Assembly: GCA_937910975.1 (NCBI GenBank)
Contig: CALEMZ010000275.1
Span: 1-29,068, forward strand
DNA: 29,068 nucleotides
Source: an uncultured Pseudorhodobacter sp.
GTDB taxonomy: Bacteria; Pseudomonadota; Alphaproteobacteria; Rhodobacterales; Rhodobacteraceae
Direction of reading: 5' to 3'
Position numbers and translations under genes: made by a program. Numbering within the stretch: the stretch's first letter is position 1; each line of letters opens with the position of its first letter. The notes under the pieces are model-generated. The model had not been told where the DNA came from, did no database searches, and worked only from the letters and a program-made list of their open reading frames with translations. Of the stretch, positions 6,842-15,596 are shown piece after piece.

Positions 6842-8659
6842 TCACGAACGGGCGCCACGGGCTTGGCCGATGGCAGATTGCATTGTGCGCACCACAACGA
6901 AAGCATCGCGCAGATGCGAGCGTTCGAAGTCTGAGAGATCAGACGGCGCCATGAAGTTATCAGGTTTGCGGCCAGAGCGGATGAGGCGGGCTTGGTTTTC
7001 CAGCCTGATCTCGGCGATCATATCATAGGCTTCGATCAAATCACGCGCGCCGGATGCCGAGATGACGCCTGCCGCTTCGGCGGCCAGCAGGCGGGCGCGG
7101 GTATTCACCGCAGCGCCCTTGCCGATCAGGGCATAGACGCGCCCCAGATCAGCAACAGGGACCACGCCGCTGTGTTTGAGATCGATATGGTTCTTGTATT
7201 CGCCAGAACGGATTGTGGCAAAGCCCCGCAGCAAGCCAAGGGGCGGCGAATGCGTCAGGCTGTTGGACACCATATGGGCAACGAAGATGGAGTTTCTGGC
7301 CGCCATTTCCAACGTTCCGGTTTGCAGATCACGAAACAGGCTCGCGGCCCCGCCGATGGGGCGCAGATCAAACATCACGCTTGCCAGCATCTGCGCCTTC
7401 GGGTCCGGCGTGGCCACCCATTTGCGAAAATATTCACGCCAGACACGCAGGGGTTGGCACCAGATCGGGTTGGTCGCCATCATATCGCCGGGGCAGTAGA
7501 AATAGCCTGTGGCATCCAGCCCATCACTGACAAATTTCGCTAGCGCGGCAAAGTAAGGCATATCGGCCTCGGTCACTGCATCGTCGAGAATGATGCAATT
7601 GTCCTGATCCGACACGCCCGTCTGTTCCTGCCGCCCTTGGCTGCCGCAAGCCAGCCAGAGGTAGGGGACGGGCGGCGCGCTAAGCTCAGCCTCGGCCAGT
7701 TTCAGCAAGCGGCGGGTCACGGTGTCGGCGACATCGGTGATAAGGCGGGTCACCACCTCATGCGCGTTGTTCGAGCCGACGAGCTGCACCAAAAGCGCGG
7801 GAATGCGGGCTGTCACCGCCACCATATCGGCCACGGTTTCGGCCATGGCGGCATCGCGCACGAGGCTGGCCGAGGACACGGCCTGAAAGCGCGTCAGGTC
7901 GGTCTGCGTGACCATGCCCACCAATTTGTGGCCTTCGACCACCGGCAAATGGCCGATGCGACGCTCCAGCATGATGTGCAAAATGTCCGATCCAAGATCC
8001 TCGGGGGATAAGGACACGGGGTCGCGCGTCATGATGCCCGCCACGGGGCTTGACGGGTCCAACCCGAGGGCCAGCACTTTGTTGGTCATGTCGCGGGTGG
8101 TCACGATGCCGATAAAGCTGCCATCTTCCACGATCCCAAGGCTGGAGACGTGGTGGTCGCGCATTTTGGCGGCGGCGGTGCGGATGCTGTCATCGGGGCC
8201 AAGCGTGACGGGCTTGCGCGCCATCAGATCGGCCACCTTTTGCGTTGTCAGGTCGCTGCCCCGCGCCTCAATCGAGCGGCCCCGGCTGAAGAAGCGCGCA
8301 AAGGCCGGGGAATTTGCAATGAGGCGTTTGAACTCATCCGTGGGCAACATCAGCGCCACGGTTTCCTCTGTCGCGCGGGCGGTGGTTACGGCCAAGCCAT
8401 CGCGCAACAAACCACGTTCGCCAAAGGAGTTACGGGGGCCGAGCAACGAGACAAGGCCACCCGAAGGCTCCAGCACTTCAACCGAGCCGCGTTTGACCAG
8501 ATAGAGGCCGCTCAACGCATCGCCATTGTGGTAAATTTCTGCTCCGGCGGCATATTCGCGGCGGTCGAAAACGCCCGCGACGCGCACCAGATCATCCTTT
8601 GACAAGGTGTCATAGGGGTGGACGGTTTCCAGAAAGTTGATGATCGCGGCTTGCGACAT
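6842..8659 (-). CDS. cNMP-binding / tandem CBS / DUF294 nucleotidyltransferase-like protein
   Basis: 605-residue cytoplasmic multidomain protein. An N-terminal cyclic-nucleotide-binding-type beta-barrel covers about 10-125, with GLYLVKRGSVEV and FGERGLL motifs. Two CBS domains follow (about 143-200 and 205-260). A DUF294 nucleotidyltransferase-like domain follows with GSQGRQEQ and D-x-D (DQD, about 351-353) typical of GlnD/KNT-type folds, and a DUF294 C-terminal helical domain completes it (about 470-595). The acidic residues look intact, so activity is possible. Genes of this architecture commonly neighbour the large-subunit symporter family found next door. It lies 72 nt downstream of the symporter, after a strong hairpin. 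Expected role: ligand-sensing control of uptake, perhaps by nucleotidyl transfer to a partner; the target is unknown. Confidence 0.9.
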   Translation of the reverse strand: MSQAAIINFLETVHPYDTLSKDDLVRVAGVFDRREYAAGAEIYHNGDALSGLYLVKRGSVEVLEPSGGLVSLLGPRNSFGERGLLRDGLAVTTARATEETVALMLPTDEFKRLIANSPAFARFFSRGRSIEARGSDLTTQKVADLMARKPVTLGPDDSIRTAAAKMRDHHVSSLGIVEDGSFIGIVTTRDMTNKVLALGLDPSSPVAGIMTRDPVSLSPEDLGSDILHIMLERRIGHLPVVEGHKLVGMVTQTDLTRFQAVSSASLVRDAAMAETVADMVAVTARIPALLVQLVGSNNAHEVVTRLITDVADTVTRRLLKLAEAELSAPPVPYLWLACGSQGRQEQTGVSDQDNCIILDDAVTEADMPYFAALAKFVSDGLDATGYFYCPGDMMATNPIWCQPLRVWREYFRKWVATPDPKAQMLASVMFDLRPIGGAASLFRDLQTGTLEMAARNSIFVAHMVSNSLTHSPPLGLLRGFATIRSGEYKNHIDLKHSGVVPVADLGRVYALIGKGAAVNTRARLLAAEAAGVISASGARDLIEAYDMIAEIRLENQARLIRSGRKPDNFMAPSDLSDFERSHLRDAFVVVRTMQSAIGQARGARS

Positions 8660-8694
8660 GTTTATTTCCGTCGTCCTGAATTTCCTAGGGTCGC

Positions 8695-8719
8695 GCCCCC
8701 CCGACCAAAGCCGGGGGGC
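8695..8719 (-). terminator. GC hairpin between symporter and DUF294 genes
   Basis: A stem of seven or eight G-C pairs (GCCCCCCG with CGGGGGGGC, one extra base) closes an 8-nt loop, 12 nt after the symporter stop. There is no T-tract, so it may act as a partial terminator or as an mRNA-stabilising 3' structure that lowers expression of the downstream regulatory genes relative to the transporter. Confidence 0.45.
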
Positions 8720-8731
8720 ACGGTTGTTGTT

Positions 8732-10501
8732 TTAGTGGCCTGTGGCCCCACCGGCGCCTTTCGGCACGCGGATGGATTCTACAAGTTCCTGGATATGAGC
8801 CGGAGGCTCTTCCGTCGCGTTGGACACAAGGTAAGCAACGGCGAAGTTCGCCAGCGCACCAATTGGGCCAAATGATGCCGGCGGGATGCCGAAGATGTAG
8901 TTAGCAGCAACGTTATCCAACATGTTCGTACCAGGGATAAAGAACACACCCAGGTAGGTGAACAGGTAGGCGCAGGTAAGCAGCAGACCGGTAAGCATGC
9001 CCAGTGTCGCACCCATAGCGTTGATGCGCTTCGAGAAGATGCCCATCATCAGTGCCGGGAAGATAGTCGCAGCTGCCAGACCGAAGGCGAGAGCAACCGT
9101 TTGGGCGGCAAAGCCCGGCGGGTTGAGGCCAAGGTAGGTTGCAAGGGCAATCGCGCCTGCCATCGAGATACGGGCAGCAAGAAGTTCGCCCTTTTCCGAG
9201 ATGTTAGGGTTGAGGTAGTCCTTGATAACGTCGTGGCTGATGGCCGAGGAAATGGCCAGCAACAGACCTGCAGCGGTAGACAGAGCAGCCGCAAGGCCAC
9301 CGGCAGCGATCAGCGCGATCACCCAGCCCGGAAGCTGTGCGATTTCGGGGTTCGCCAGAACAAGGATATCGTTGTTATAGCTGAACTCGTTCCCGGCCCA
9401 GCCACGCTCGGTGGCAGTCGCCGCAAAGGCGTCGTTCTTGTCGTTGTAGAACTGAATACGGCCATCGCCGTTCTTGTCCTCAAACTTCAAAAGACCCGTA
9501 ACTTCCCAGTTGCGCATCCAGTCTGGGCGCTCTTCGTAAAGAACGGCTTCACTCTGAGTGCCCTGCGGGTAGATGGTTGCAATGATGTTCAAACGTGCCA
9601 TTGCACCAACGGCCGGGGCCGAGAGGTAAAGCAGCGCGATGAAAACCAATGCCCAACCTGCCGACCAACGTGCGTCCGAAACCTTCGGCACGGTGAAGAA
9701 GCGAATGATAACATGCGGAAGGCCCGCGGTGCCGATCATCAGCGACAGGGTGAAGAGGAACATGTTGAACATGGAAGTGTTCAGCGTGGTGTATTGCGCA
9801 AAGCCCAGCTCTCTTACGATCTGGTCAAGCTTGGTCAACAACGGCAGGCCAGATTCGGTATGGGTCGAGAACAGACCCAGGCCCGGGATCGGGTTGCCAG
9901 TCAGTTGCAGCGAGATGAAGACCGCCGGAATCGTATAGGCGGTGATCAGCACGATATACTGCGCCACCTGCGTGTAGGTGATGCCCTTCATCCCGCCCAG
10001 AACGGCATAGATGAACACAACCGCAGAGGCGATATAAAGGCCGGTGGAGCTTTCAACTTCCAAGAAGCGCGAGAAGGCAACACCTGCGCCCGTCATCTGC
10101 CCGATAACATAAGTCACCGAGATAACGATAAGCGAGACAACTGCCACCATGCGTGCTTTTTGGCTGTAGAAACGGTCACCGATGAACTGCGGCACGGTAT
10201 ATTTACCGAACTTGCGCAGGTAAGGGGCCAGCAACAGCGCCAACAGAACATAGCCGCCCGTCCAGCCCATAAGGAAGGAAGAGTTGCCATAGCCGACAGC
10301 CGCGATAAGGCCAGCCAACGAGATGAAGGACGCAGCCGACATCCAGTCAGCGGCTGTCGCCATGCCGTTGAGAACGGGATGAACGCCCCGGCCAGCAGTA
10401 TAGAATTCCGCCGTAGTGGACGCGCGCGCCCAGATGGCGATCCCGATGTAGAGCGCAAAGGACGCGCCGACAACGAGAAGGTTAAGGGTATATTGATCCA
10501 T
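8732..10501 (-). CDS. Sodium:solute symporter, large subunit (SSS family, VC_2705-type)
   Basis: 589-residue polytopic inner-membrane protein with about 13 helices, of the sodium/solute symporter family. It is close in layout to the VC_2705 subfamily, which pairs with a DUF4212 small subunit. Family features include ATAADWMSAASFISLAG near 49-64 and GGLAAALSTAAGLLLAISSAISHDV around 401-425, the sodium-site helix. A soluble insertion between helices (about 312-375) carries DKNGDGRIQ at 342-350, resembling an EF-hand/dockerin calcium loop. AAGGAAGAG precedes the ATG. The gap to the small-subunit gene is 12 nt. Being in one transcript with acs argues for acetate or a related short carboxylate as substrate, but the sequence does not prove it. 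It is not the ActP protein proper, so no symbol is given. Confidence 0.9.
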   Translation of the reverse strand: MDQYTLNLLVVGASFALYIGIAIWARASTTAEFYTAGRGVHPVLNGMATAADWMSAASFISLAGLIAAVGYGNSSFLMGWTGGYVLLALLLAPYLRKFGKYTVPQFIGDRFYSQKARMVAVVSLIVISVTYVIGQMTGAGVAFSRFLEVESSTGLYIASAVVFIYAVLGGMKGITYTQVAQYIVLITAYTIPAVFISLQLTGNPIPGLGLFSTHTESGLPLLTKLDQIVRELGFAQYTTLNTSMFNMFLFTLSLMIGTAGLPHVIIRFFTVPKVSDARWSAGWALVFIALLYLSAPAVGAMARLNIIATIYPQGTQSEAVLYEERPDWMRNWEVTGLLKFEDKNGDGRIQFYNDKNDAFAATATERGWAGNEFSYNNDILVLANPEIAQLPGWVIALIAAGGLAAALSTAAGLLLAISSAISHDVIKDYLNPNISEKGELLAARISMAGAIALATYLGLNPPGFAAQTVALAFGLAAATIFPALMMGIFSKRINAMGATLGMLTGLLLTCAYLFTYLGVFFIPGTNMLDNVAANYIFGIPPASFGPIGALANFAVAYLVSNATEEPPAHIQELVESIRVPKGAGGATGH

Positions 10502-10513
10502 TGTTGCTCTTCC

Positions 10514-10771
10514 TTATTCGTCCACGCCGTGTTCAGCATCGACCTTGTTCATTTTCCACGCGTAGAAGAAAATGAGGCCGAGGAACACGAGAATGGAGCC
10601 CTGCTGGGCAAACCAGAAGCCGAGGTCAGTGCCCCCGACAGCGATGCCCGAAAGCATGGGCCGAAGTAGGATGCCAAGCCCAAAGGATGCGACGAACCAA
10701 ATCACCATAGAGATGGTAATGATCCGGATATTCGCAGCCCAATAGGCGTTGGACGATGATTTGTCCGCCAT
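10514..10771 (-). CDS. DUF4212 small subunit of sodium:solute symporter
   Basis: 85-residue protein with two membrane helices (about 14-38 and 51-70) and the N-terminal AYWAANIRI signature typical of DUF4212 (TIGR03647-type). Such proteins are encoded immediately upstream of the VC_2705-type large subunit and are considered its small partner. An AGGGAG ribosome-binding site precedes the ATG. The 12-nt gap to the large-subunit gene supports equimolar expression. Confidence 0.92.
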   Translation of the reverse strand: MADKSSSNAYWAANIRIITISMVIWFVASFGLGILLRPMLSGIAVGGTDLGFWFAQQGSILVFLGLIFFYAWKMNKVDAEHGVDE

Positions 10772-10833
10772 TTGCGTAACTCCCTGTTTTTTCCCTCTAC
10801 CGCCCTCCGGAGTGGAAAGCGGCTCTCCCTTAC

Positions 10834-11514
10834 TTACGCCACCACTCGTTTTACACTGGCCGACATCGCACCGGCGACCGAAGCGATGTCAGCCATCGCA
10901 TCAACCTGTTCCAGAACGCCCCGACCTTTGTAATAGGTGATAAGCGGTGCCGTCTGTGCGTGATACGCAGCAAGCCGCGCCCCCGCCGTTTCGGCATTGT
11001 CGTCGGCGCGACGTTTGAACTCCGCGCCTCCGCATTTGTCGCAAACACCCGCTGACGCAGGCTGCTTGAACTCATCATGGTAACCTTCGCCACAAGAGGC
11101 GCAGGTATACCGGCCCGCGACGCGGGCAACCATCGATGCATCTTCGACTTTCATCGATATCACCGAATTCACGCGCTGTCCGGTGCTTGCCAGCAACCCG
11201 TCCAGTGCCTCTGCCTGCCCCGCAGTGCGGGGGAAGCCATCAAGAATAACACCGCGCTTGGTGTCGGGGTCGGTCATACGGTCCTTAAGAATTGCCAGCA
11301 CGATATCGTCTGACACAAGACCACCTGCCTCCATTACCGACTTTGCCTTATTGCCCGCCTCGGTGCCTGCAGCGACGGCAGATCGCAACAGATCACCGGT
11401 CGAAAGCTGTACAAGGCCAAACGTCTCTTCCAGCATCCGCGCCTGAGTGCCCTTGCCGGCCCCGGGGGGGCCAAGCAAGATCAATACGGCGGGTGTTATG
11501 GGCATTGCAATCAT
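10834..11514 (-). CDS. adk: Adenylate kinase with zinc-type LID
   Basis: 226-residue adenylate kinase, interconverting ATP + AMP and 2 ADP. The P-loop GPPGAGKGT is at about 15-23 and the AMP-site DGFPRT at 92-97. The LID carries a four-cysteine knuckle, C138-x2-C141 and C158-x2-C161, as in zinc-binding adenylate kinases. The start at 11514 has GGAG 9 nt upstream inside the end of acs and lies 5 nt after the acs stop. An ATG at 11505 is possible but has no good site. Acs produces AMP, so the tight coupling to acs makes AMP recycling the obvious role. Alphaproteobacteria usually also carry adk in the ribosomal-protein operon, so this may be a second copy. Confidence 0.95.
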   Translation of the reverse strand: MIAMPITPAVLILLGPPGAGKGTQARMLEETFGLVQLSTGDLLRSAVAAGTEAGNKAKSVMEAGGLVSDDIVLAILKDRMTDPDTKRGVILDGFPRTAGQAEALDGLLASTGQRVNSVISMKVEDASMVARVAGRYTCASCGEGYHDEFKQPASAGVCDKCGGAEFKRRADDNAETAGARLAAYHAQTAPLITYYKGRGVLEQVDAMADIASVAGAMSASVKRVVA

Positions 11515-11519
11515 CCGTA

Positions 11520-13484
11520 TCAGCTCCGGTTCATGCGATTGTCGATCAGATCGTCAACCACTGACGGATCTGCAAGCGTTGAGGTATCTCCAAGGCTGCC
11601 AAAGTCATTCTCGGCAATCTTGCGCAAGATACGGCGCATGATCTTGCCCGAGCGGGTTTTCGGCAGGCCGGGGGCCCATTGGATCAGGTCCGGACTGGCA
11701 ATCGGGCCGATTTCCTGACGCACCCACTTCACCAACTCTTTGCGCAGATCCTCCGTCGGCTCCACATCATTCATCAAGGTGACATAAGCGTAGATGCCCT
11801 GACCCTTGATTTCATGCGGATAACCGACAACAGCAGCCTCGGCGACACAGGAATGGGCAACAAGCGCGCTTTCCACTTCGGCGGTGCCCATGCGATGACC
11901 GGAAACGTTGATCACGTCATCGACGCGGCCGGTGATCCAGTAATAGCCATCGGCATCGCGGCGGCAGCCGTCGCCAGTAAAATAATAGCCCGGATATTGT
12001 GCGAAATAGGCCTCTTCAAAACGGGCATGATCACCCCAAAGGGTACGCATCTGGCCCGGCCAGCTGTCGGCAATGCAAAGCACGCCATCCGCCACGGTTT
12101 CGGACTGCACTGCGGCATTCGCCGGATCAAGGATGATCGGCTTGACACCAAAGAATGGCAGGGTTGCCGAGCCGGGCTTTTGCGGAATGGCACCCGGCAG
12201 AGGGGTGATCAGATGGCCACCAGTCTCTGTCTGCCAGAAGGTATCAACGATCGGGCATTTGCCCTTGCCGACATGGGTGTTGTACCAGTTCCACGCCTCG
12301 GGGTTGATAGGTTCGCCCACAGAGCCCAGCAGTTTGAGGCTGGAGAGGTCATGCTTTTCGACCCATTCCGGCCCCTGCGCCATCAGCGCGCGGATCGCAG
12401 TTGGGGCAGTGTAGAACTGGTTGACCTTATGCTTGGCGCATACCTCCCAGAAGCGGCCAGCATCCGGAAATGTCGGCACGCCTTCGAACATCAGCGTGGT
12501 CGCGCCATTGGCCAGCGGGCCGTAGATAATATAGCTGTGGCCAGTGACCCAACCCACATCTGCGGTACACCAGAACACATCGCCGTCATGGTAATCAAAG
12601 GTCACCTGATGTGTCATTGAGGCGAAAACCAGATAACCGCCAGAGGTATGCACAACCCCCTTCGGCTTGCCGGTGGAACCGGAGGTATAGAGTATGAACA
12701 GCGGATCTTCCGCACCCATCTCGACATATGAGCAATAAGGGGCGGCGGCGGCCATCTCGGCCTTCACATCGACATCGCGACCCTCAATCCAGGTGGTTTG
12801 ATCGCCGGTATGCTTGACCACAAGGCATTTCACCCGGTCATTGCACCCCAGCAAGGCCGCATCGGCATTGGCCTTAAGTGCGGTTTTGCGGCCACCACGG
12901 GGCGCGAAATCGGCGGTAATCACGCATTTCGCGGCGGAATCGTTGATCCGGTTGGCAAGCGCATCCGGTGAAAATCCGGCGAAAACGATGGAATGGATGG
13001 CACCAATGCGCGCACAGGCCAGCATGGCATAAGCGGCCTCGGGGATCATCGGCATATAGATTACAACGCGGTCACCCTTTTGCACGCCTTGCGCCTTGAG
13101 CACATTGGCCATGCGGCAGGTGTTTTCCAACAGTTGCGAATAGGTGATGTGCTGGGCCGGAGTATCGGGGTGGTCCGGCTCCCAGATAATAGCGGTCTGG
13201 TTCGCGCGGGTCGTCATATGGCGATCAATGCAGTTGGCAGAAACGTTCAGATGCCCGTCTTCGAACCATTTGATCGAGACATTGCCCAAAGTGAAATTGG
13301 TGTCTTTGACCTTGGTGAAAGGCTTGATCCAGTCAATGCGCTTGCCCTGCTCGGCCCAAAAGGCAATCGGGTCCGCAACCGACGCAGCGTACATCGCCTC
13401 ATAGCGCGCAGCATCAATATGGGCATTGGCGACAAACTCATCAGAAGCGGGATAGACCGATCCGGCCTGGACAGGTTGCGACAT
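11520..13484 (-). CDS. acs: Acetate--CoA ligase (acetyl-CoA synthetase)
   Basis: 654-residue AMP-forming acetyl-CoA synthetase: acetate + ATP + CoA give acetyl-CoA + AMP + PPi in the cytoplasm. The adenylate-forming core motif YTSGSTGKPKGVVHT is at about 266-280. The hinge/A8 region contains GRVDDVINVSGHRM, and the C-terminal PKTRSGKIMRR holds the catalytic lysine (about K614), the site controlled by acetylation in Salmonella Acs. Length is typical (about 650). GAGGAGG lies upstream of the ATG. It leads the eight-gene minus-strand cluster, 5 nt ahead of adk. The upstream 335 nt are unusually AT-rich and probably hold the regulated promoter. Confidence 0.97.
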   Translation of the reverse strand: MSQPVQAGSVYPASDEFVANAHIDAARYEAMYAASVADPIAFWAEQGKRIDWIKPFTKVKDTNFTLGNVSIKWFEDGHLNVSANCIDRHMTTRANQTAIIWEPDHPDTPAQHITYSQLLENTCRMANVLKAQGVQKGDRVVIYMPMIPEAAYAMLACARIGAIHSIVFAGFSPDALANRINDSAAKCVITADFAPRGGRKTALKANADAALLGCNDRVKCLVVKHTGDQTTWIEGRDVDVKAEMAAAAPYCSYVEMGAEDPLFILYTSGSTGKPKGVVHTSGGYLVFASMTHQVTFDYHDGDVFWCTADVGWVTGHSYIIYGPLANGATTLMFEGVPTFPDAGRFWEVCAKHKVNQFYTAPTAIRALMAQGPEWVEKHDLSSLKLLGSVGEPINPEAWNWYNTHVGKGKCPIVDTFWQTETGGHLITPLPGAIPQKPGSATLPFFGVKPIILDPANAAVQSETVADGVLCIADSWPGQMRTLWGDHARFEEAYFAQYPGYYFTGDGCRRDADGYYWITGRVDDVINVSGHRMGTAEVESALVAHSCVAEAAVVGYPHEIKGQGIYAYVTLMNDVEPTEDLRKELVKWVRQEIGPIASPDLIQWAPGLPKTRSGKIMRRILRKIAENDFGSLGDTSTLADPSVVDDLIDNRMNRS

Positions 13485-13819
13485 GACTGTTCCTCCTCAA
13501 TTAGGACATTGCGATGCCCTACGGCAAGCCGCCGCGAAGTACGACAGCCACCTATCCCTTAATCGCACTATACCCCAACAGTCAATTTTTGCGTAACTCT
13601 TTTTGATTCAATGATTTTTCTGTAAATTTCTTTACTAATTTCAGGATCATTTTGTAAATCATGCAAATTATGTCAAATTAATGGCATTGTTTTTCAAGCT
13701 GATAGCCGTTCACAAACCGGTGATAATTTATGCGAGTTGCGGCACGACCCCGCCCGTCAAGGGGAAACATCGCTACGTTTTGCCGCAAACGATCCGCATC
13801 GGCAAAGCAGCGCCTATGC
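13485..13819 (-). promoter_or_regulatory. AT-rich upstream region of acs cluster
   Basis: No gene is visible in these 335 nt. The part from about 13570 to 13735 is strikingly AT-rich compared with the rest of the window. On the minus strand a possible -10 TATAGT lies at 13567-13572, leaving about 80 nt of leader, but no good -35 is correctly spaced, which would fit an activator-dependent promoter. A second TTGACA sits around 13670-13675 with a poor -10. An imperfect dyad TTTGTAAATCATGCAAA is at 13651-13667. Exact start site and operators cannot be fixed by reading. Confidence 0.4.
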
Positions 13820-15514
13820 CTATCGCGGCCCGGATGCGTCGGGTGATTCGAGCTTGCTGACCGCAGCCATTTCCACTTCGACCGCCGCGATATCAGGCAG
13901 GTAAGTCACATGCGGTTCACACAGGCCGTGACCCTCTAAAACGCTGCGCACTTCAGCATTTGCTGCGGTAAAAAACAGCCGCCCGCCTTTACGCGCAGTA
14001 TTGCGCGCCAAGAGTTTGAATGAGCGTGCGCCAGAACTGTCAATGAAAGGCACATCGGTGAAATCCACCGCAAAACCCTTGGGCGTATCGGCAATGCGAT
14101 CCAGCACAGAGCCAAGCCGCGCCGCCGCGCCAAAGAAGTACGGACCGCGCAAATGGCAGACCACCAACTCCGGCGCACTGGCATCACTTGGGTCATAACG
14201 GCCTGTGGTTTCGCGCGGCTCCGCCCCCGCAGCTTCGGACATCCGACGAATGAACACCGCCCCACCAAGCGCCACCCCCACCACGATGCCCGACGTCAGA
14301 TCGCGGAAAATCACAAGCGCGAAAGTGACCAACACGACCATCGCGTCAGAGCGGTTGGAACGGATCAACGCCCAAAGCTCCTCTTTCTCGGCCATGTTCC
14401 ACGCAACGATAACCAAAACCCCGGCAAGCGCAGCCAGCGGAATATAGGCAGCAAGCGGGGCAGCAAGCATCATAAAACCAAGCAAGAAAAGTGCATGCAG
14501 CATCCCCGATACCGGACCACGAGAGCCCGCGCGCACATTGGTTGCGGTGCGCGCAATCGTGCCCGTTACACAAAACCCGCCAAAGAGGGAGGCCCCGATA
14601 TTGGCCACGCCCTGCGCGACCAGTTCCGCGTTGGACCGATGCCGCCGCCCGGTCATGCCATCGGCAACAACCGCCGATAAAAGCGTCTCAATCGCCCCCA
14701 ACAAGGTGAAACTGAAAGCCCATGGCAAAGCCTGCCAAACGGCATCACCGGAAAACGCAGGTAAAGCCGGGCGCGGCAAGGTGGCGGGCAGGCCCCCAAA
14801 TCGAGTGCCGATGGTTTCAACCTGAAACCCGAACCCTGCAACCAACACAGAGGAAATAACGACCGCCAGCAAAAGTCCCGGCCAGTGTGGTCGCCACCGT
14901 TTTGTTGCCAGAATGACAGCCATCGTGGCCACCGAGACAAAGCAGGCCGCCAGCGTCACCGATGCCCGCGCGTGCCAAAGGACAGGGATCTTGTCCAGCA
15001 ATTCCCCCGGCTCCACCTCACCCGGAGTCAGGCCCAAAAAATCGCGCATCTGGCTGGCAAAGATGATCACGGCGATGCCAGCGGTAAAGCCCACGGTCAC
15101 AGGATACGGGATAAAGCGGATGTAACTGCCAAGCCGCAGCAAGCCTGCGCCGATCAGCATGAAACCCGACAAGAATGTCGCCAGCAGCAACCCGTCCAGC
15201 CCGCTCGCGGCCACACAGGCCGAGACAAGCACAATGAATGCCCCCGCAGGCCCGCCAATCTGAAACTGCGAGCCACCGAGCGCCGAGACAAGGAACCCGC
15301 CGACAATCGCCGAATAAAGTCCTCGCTCCGGCCCGACGCCGCAGGAAATGGCGATGGCCATTGAGAGGGGAAGCGCCACAATCGCCACGGTCAGGCCAGC
15401 CAAAGCATCCGCCTGTAAATCGCGGTACCCATAGCCTTCGCGCAAGACCGATACGAGTTTCGGCAAAAATTCCGGCGTAGTTGGCTGCGGTTCTGAACGG
15501 GTTGTTTTGGGCAT
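13820..15514 (-). CDS. SulP-family anion transporter with STAS domain
   Basis: 564-residue inner-membrane transporter of the SulP/SLC26 family. The N-terminal GLTVAIVALPLSMAIAISCGVGPERGLYSAI region (40-70) and GGPAGAF (87-93) match the SulP signature. About 10-12 helices run to residue 423. A cytoplasmic STAS domain occupies about 447-550 and contains FIDSSGARSF at 490-499, with the serine that is phosphorylated in related anti-sigma antagonists. The substrate may be sulfate, bicarbonate or a dicarboxylate; sequence alone does not decide. Its 3' end faces the acs upstream region and its start is 82 nt from the divergent HugZ-like gene. The ribosome-binding site is weak. Confidence 0.92.
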   Translation of the reverse strand: MPKTTRSEPQPTTPEFLPKLVSVLREGYGYRDLQADALAGLTVAIVALPLSMAIAISCGVGPERGLYSAIVGGFLVSALGGSQFQIGGPAGAFIVLVSACVAASGLDGLLLATFLSGFMLIGAGLLRLGSYIRFIPYPVTVGFTAGIAVIIFASQMRDFLGLTPGEVEPGELLDKIPVLWHARASVTLAACFVSVATMAVILATKRWRPHWPGLLLAVVISSVLVAGFGFQVETIGTRFGGLPATLPRPALPAFSGDAVWQALPWAFSFTLLGAIETLLSAVVADGMTGRRHRSNAELVAQGVANIGASLFGGFCVTGTIARTATNVRAGSRGPVSGMLHALFLLGFMMLAAPLAAYIPLAALAGVLVIVAWNMAEKEELWALIRSNRSDAMVVLVTFALVIFRDLTSGIVVGVALGGAVFIRRMSEAAGAEPRETTGRYDPSDASAPELVVCHLRGPYFFGAAARLGSVLDRIADTPKGFAVDFTDVPFIDSSGARSFKLLARNTARKGGRLFFTAANAEVRSVLEGHGLCEPHVTYLPDIAAVEVEMAAVSKLESPDASGPR

Positions 15515-15596
15515 GCTCGGCCTGTAACACTCTGCATATCAACCAGCACCACAGCACAACGCATTGTCAAGCATAGTGCAACGCGAAAGACCCTTC

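Noticed and set aside
9101..10669. Long open frame opposite the symporter and DUF4212 genes
   Set aside because: It is rich in R, G, Q and H, has no recognisable family, and lies entirely antisense to two clear genes; it is a shadow of GC-rich coding sequence.
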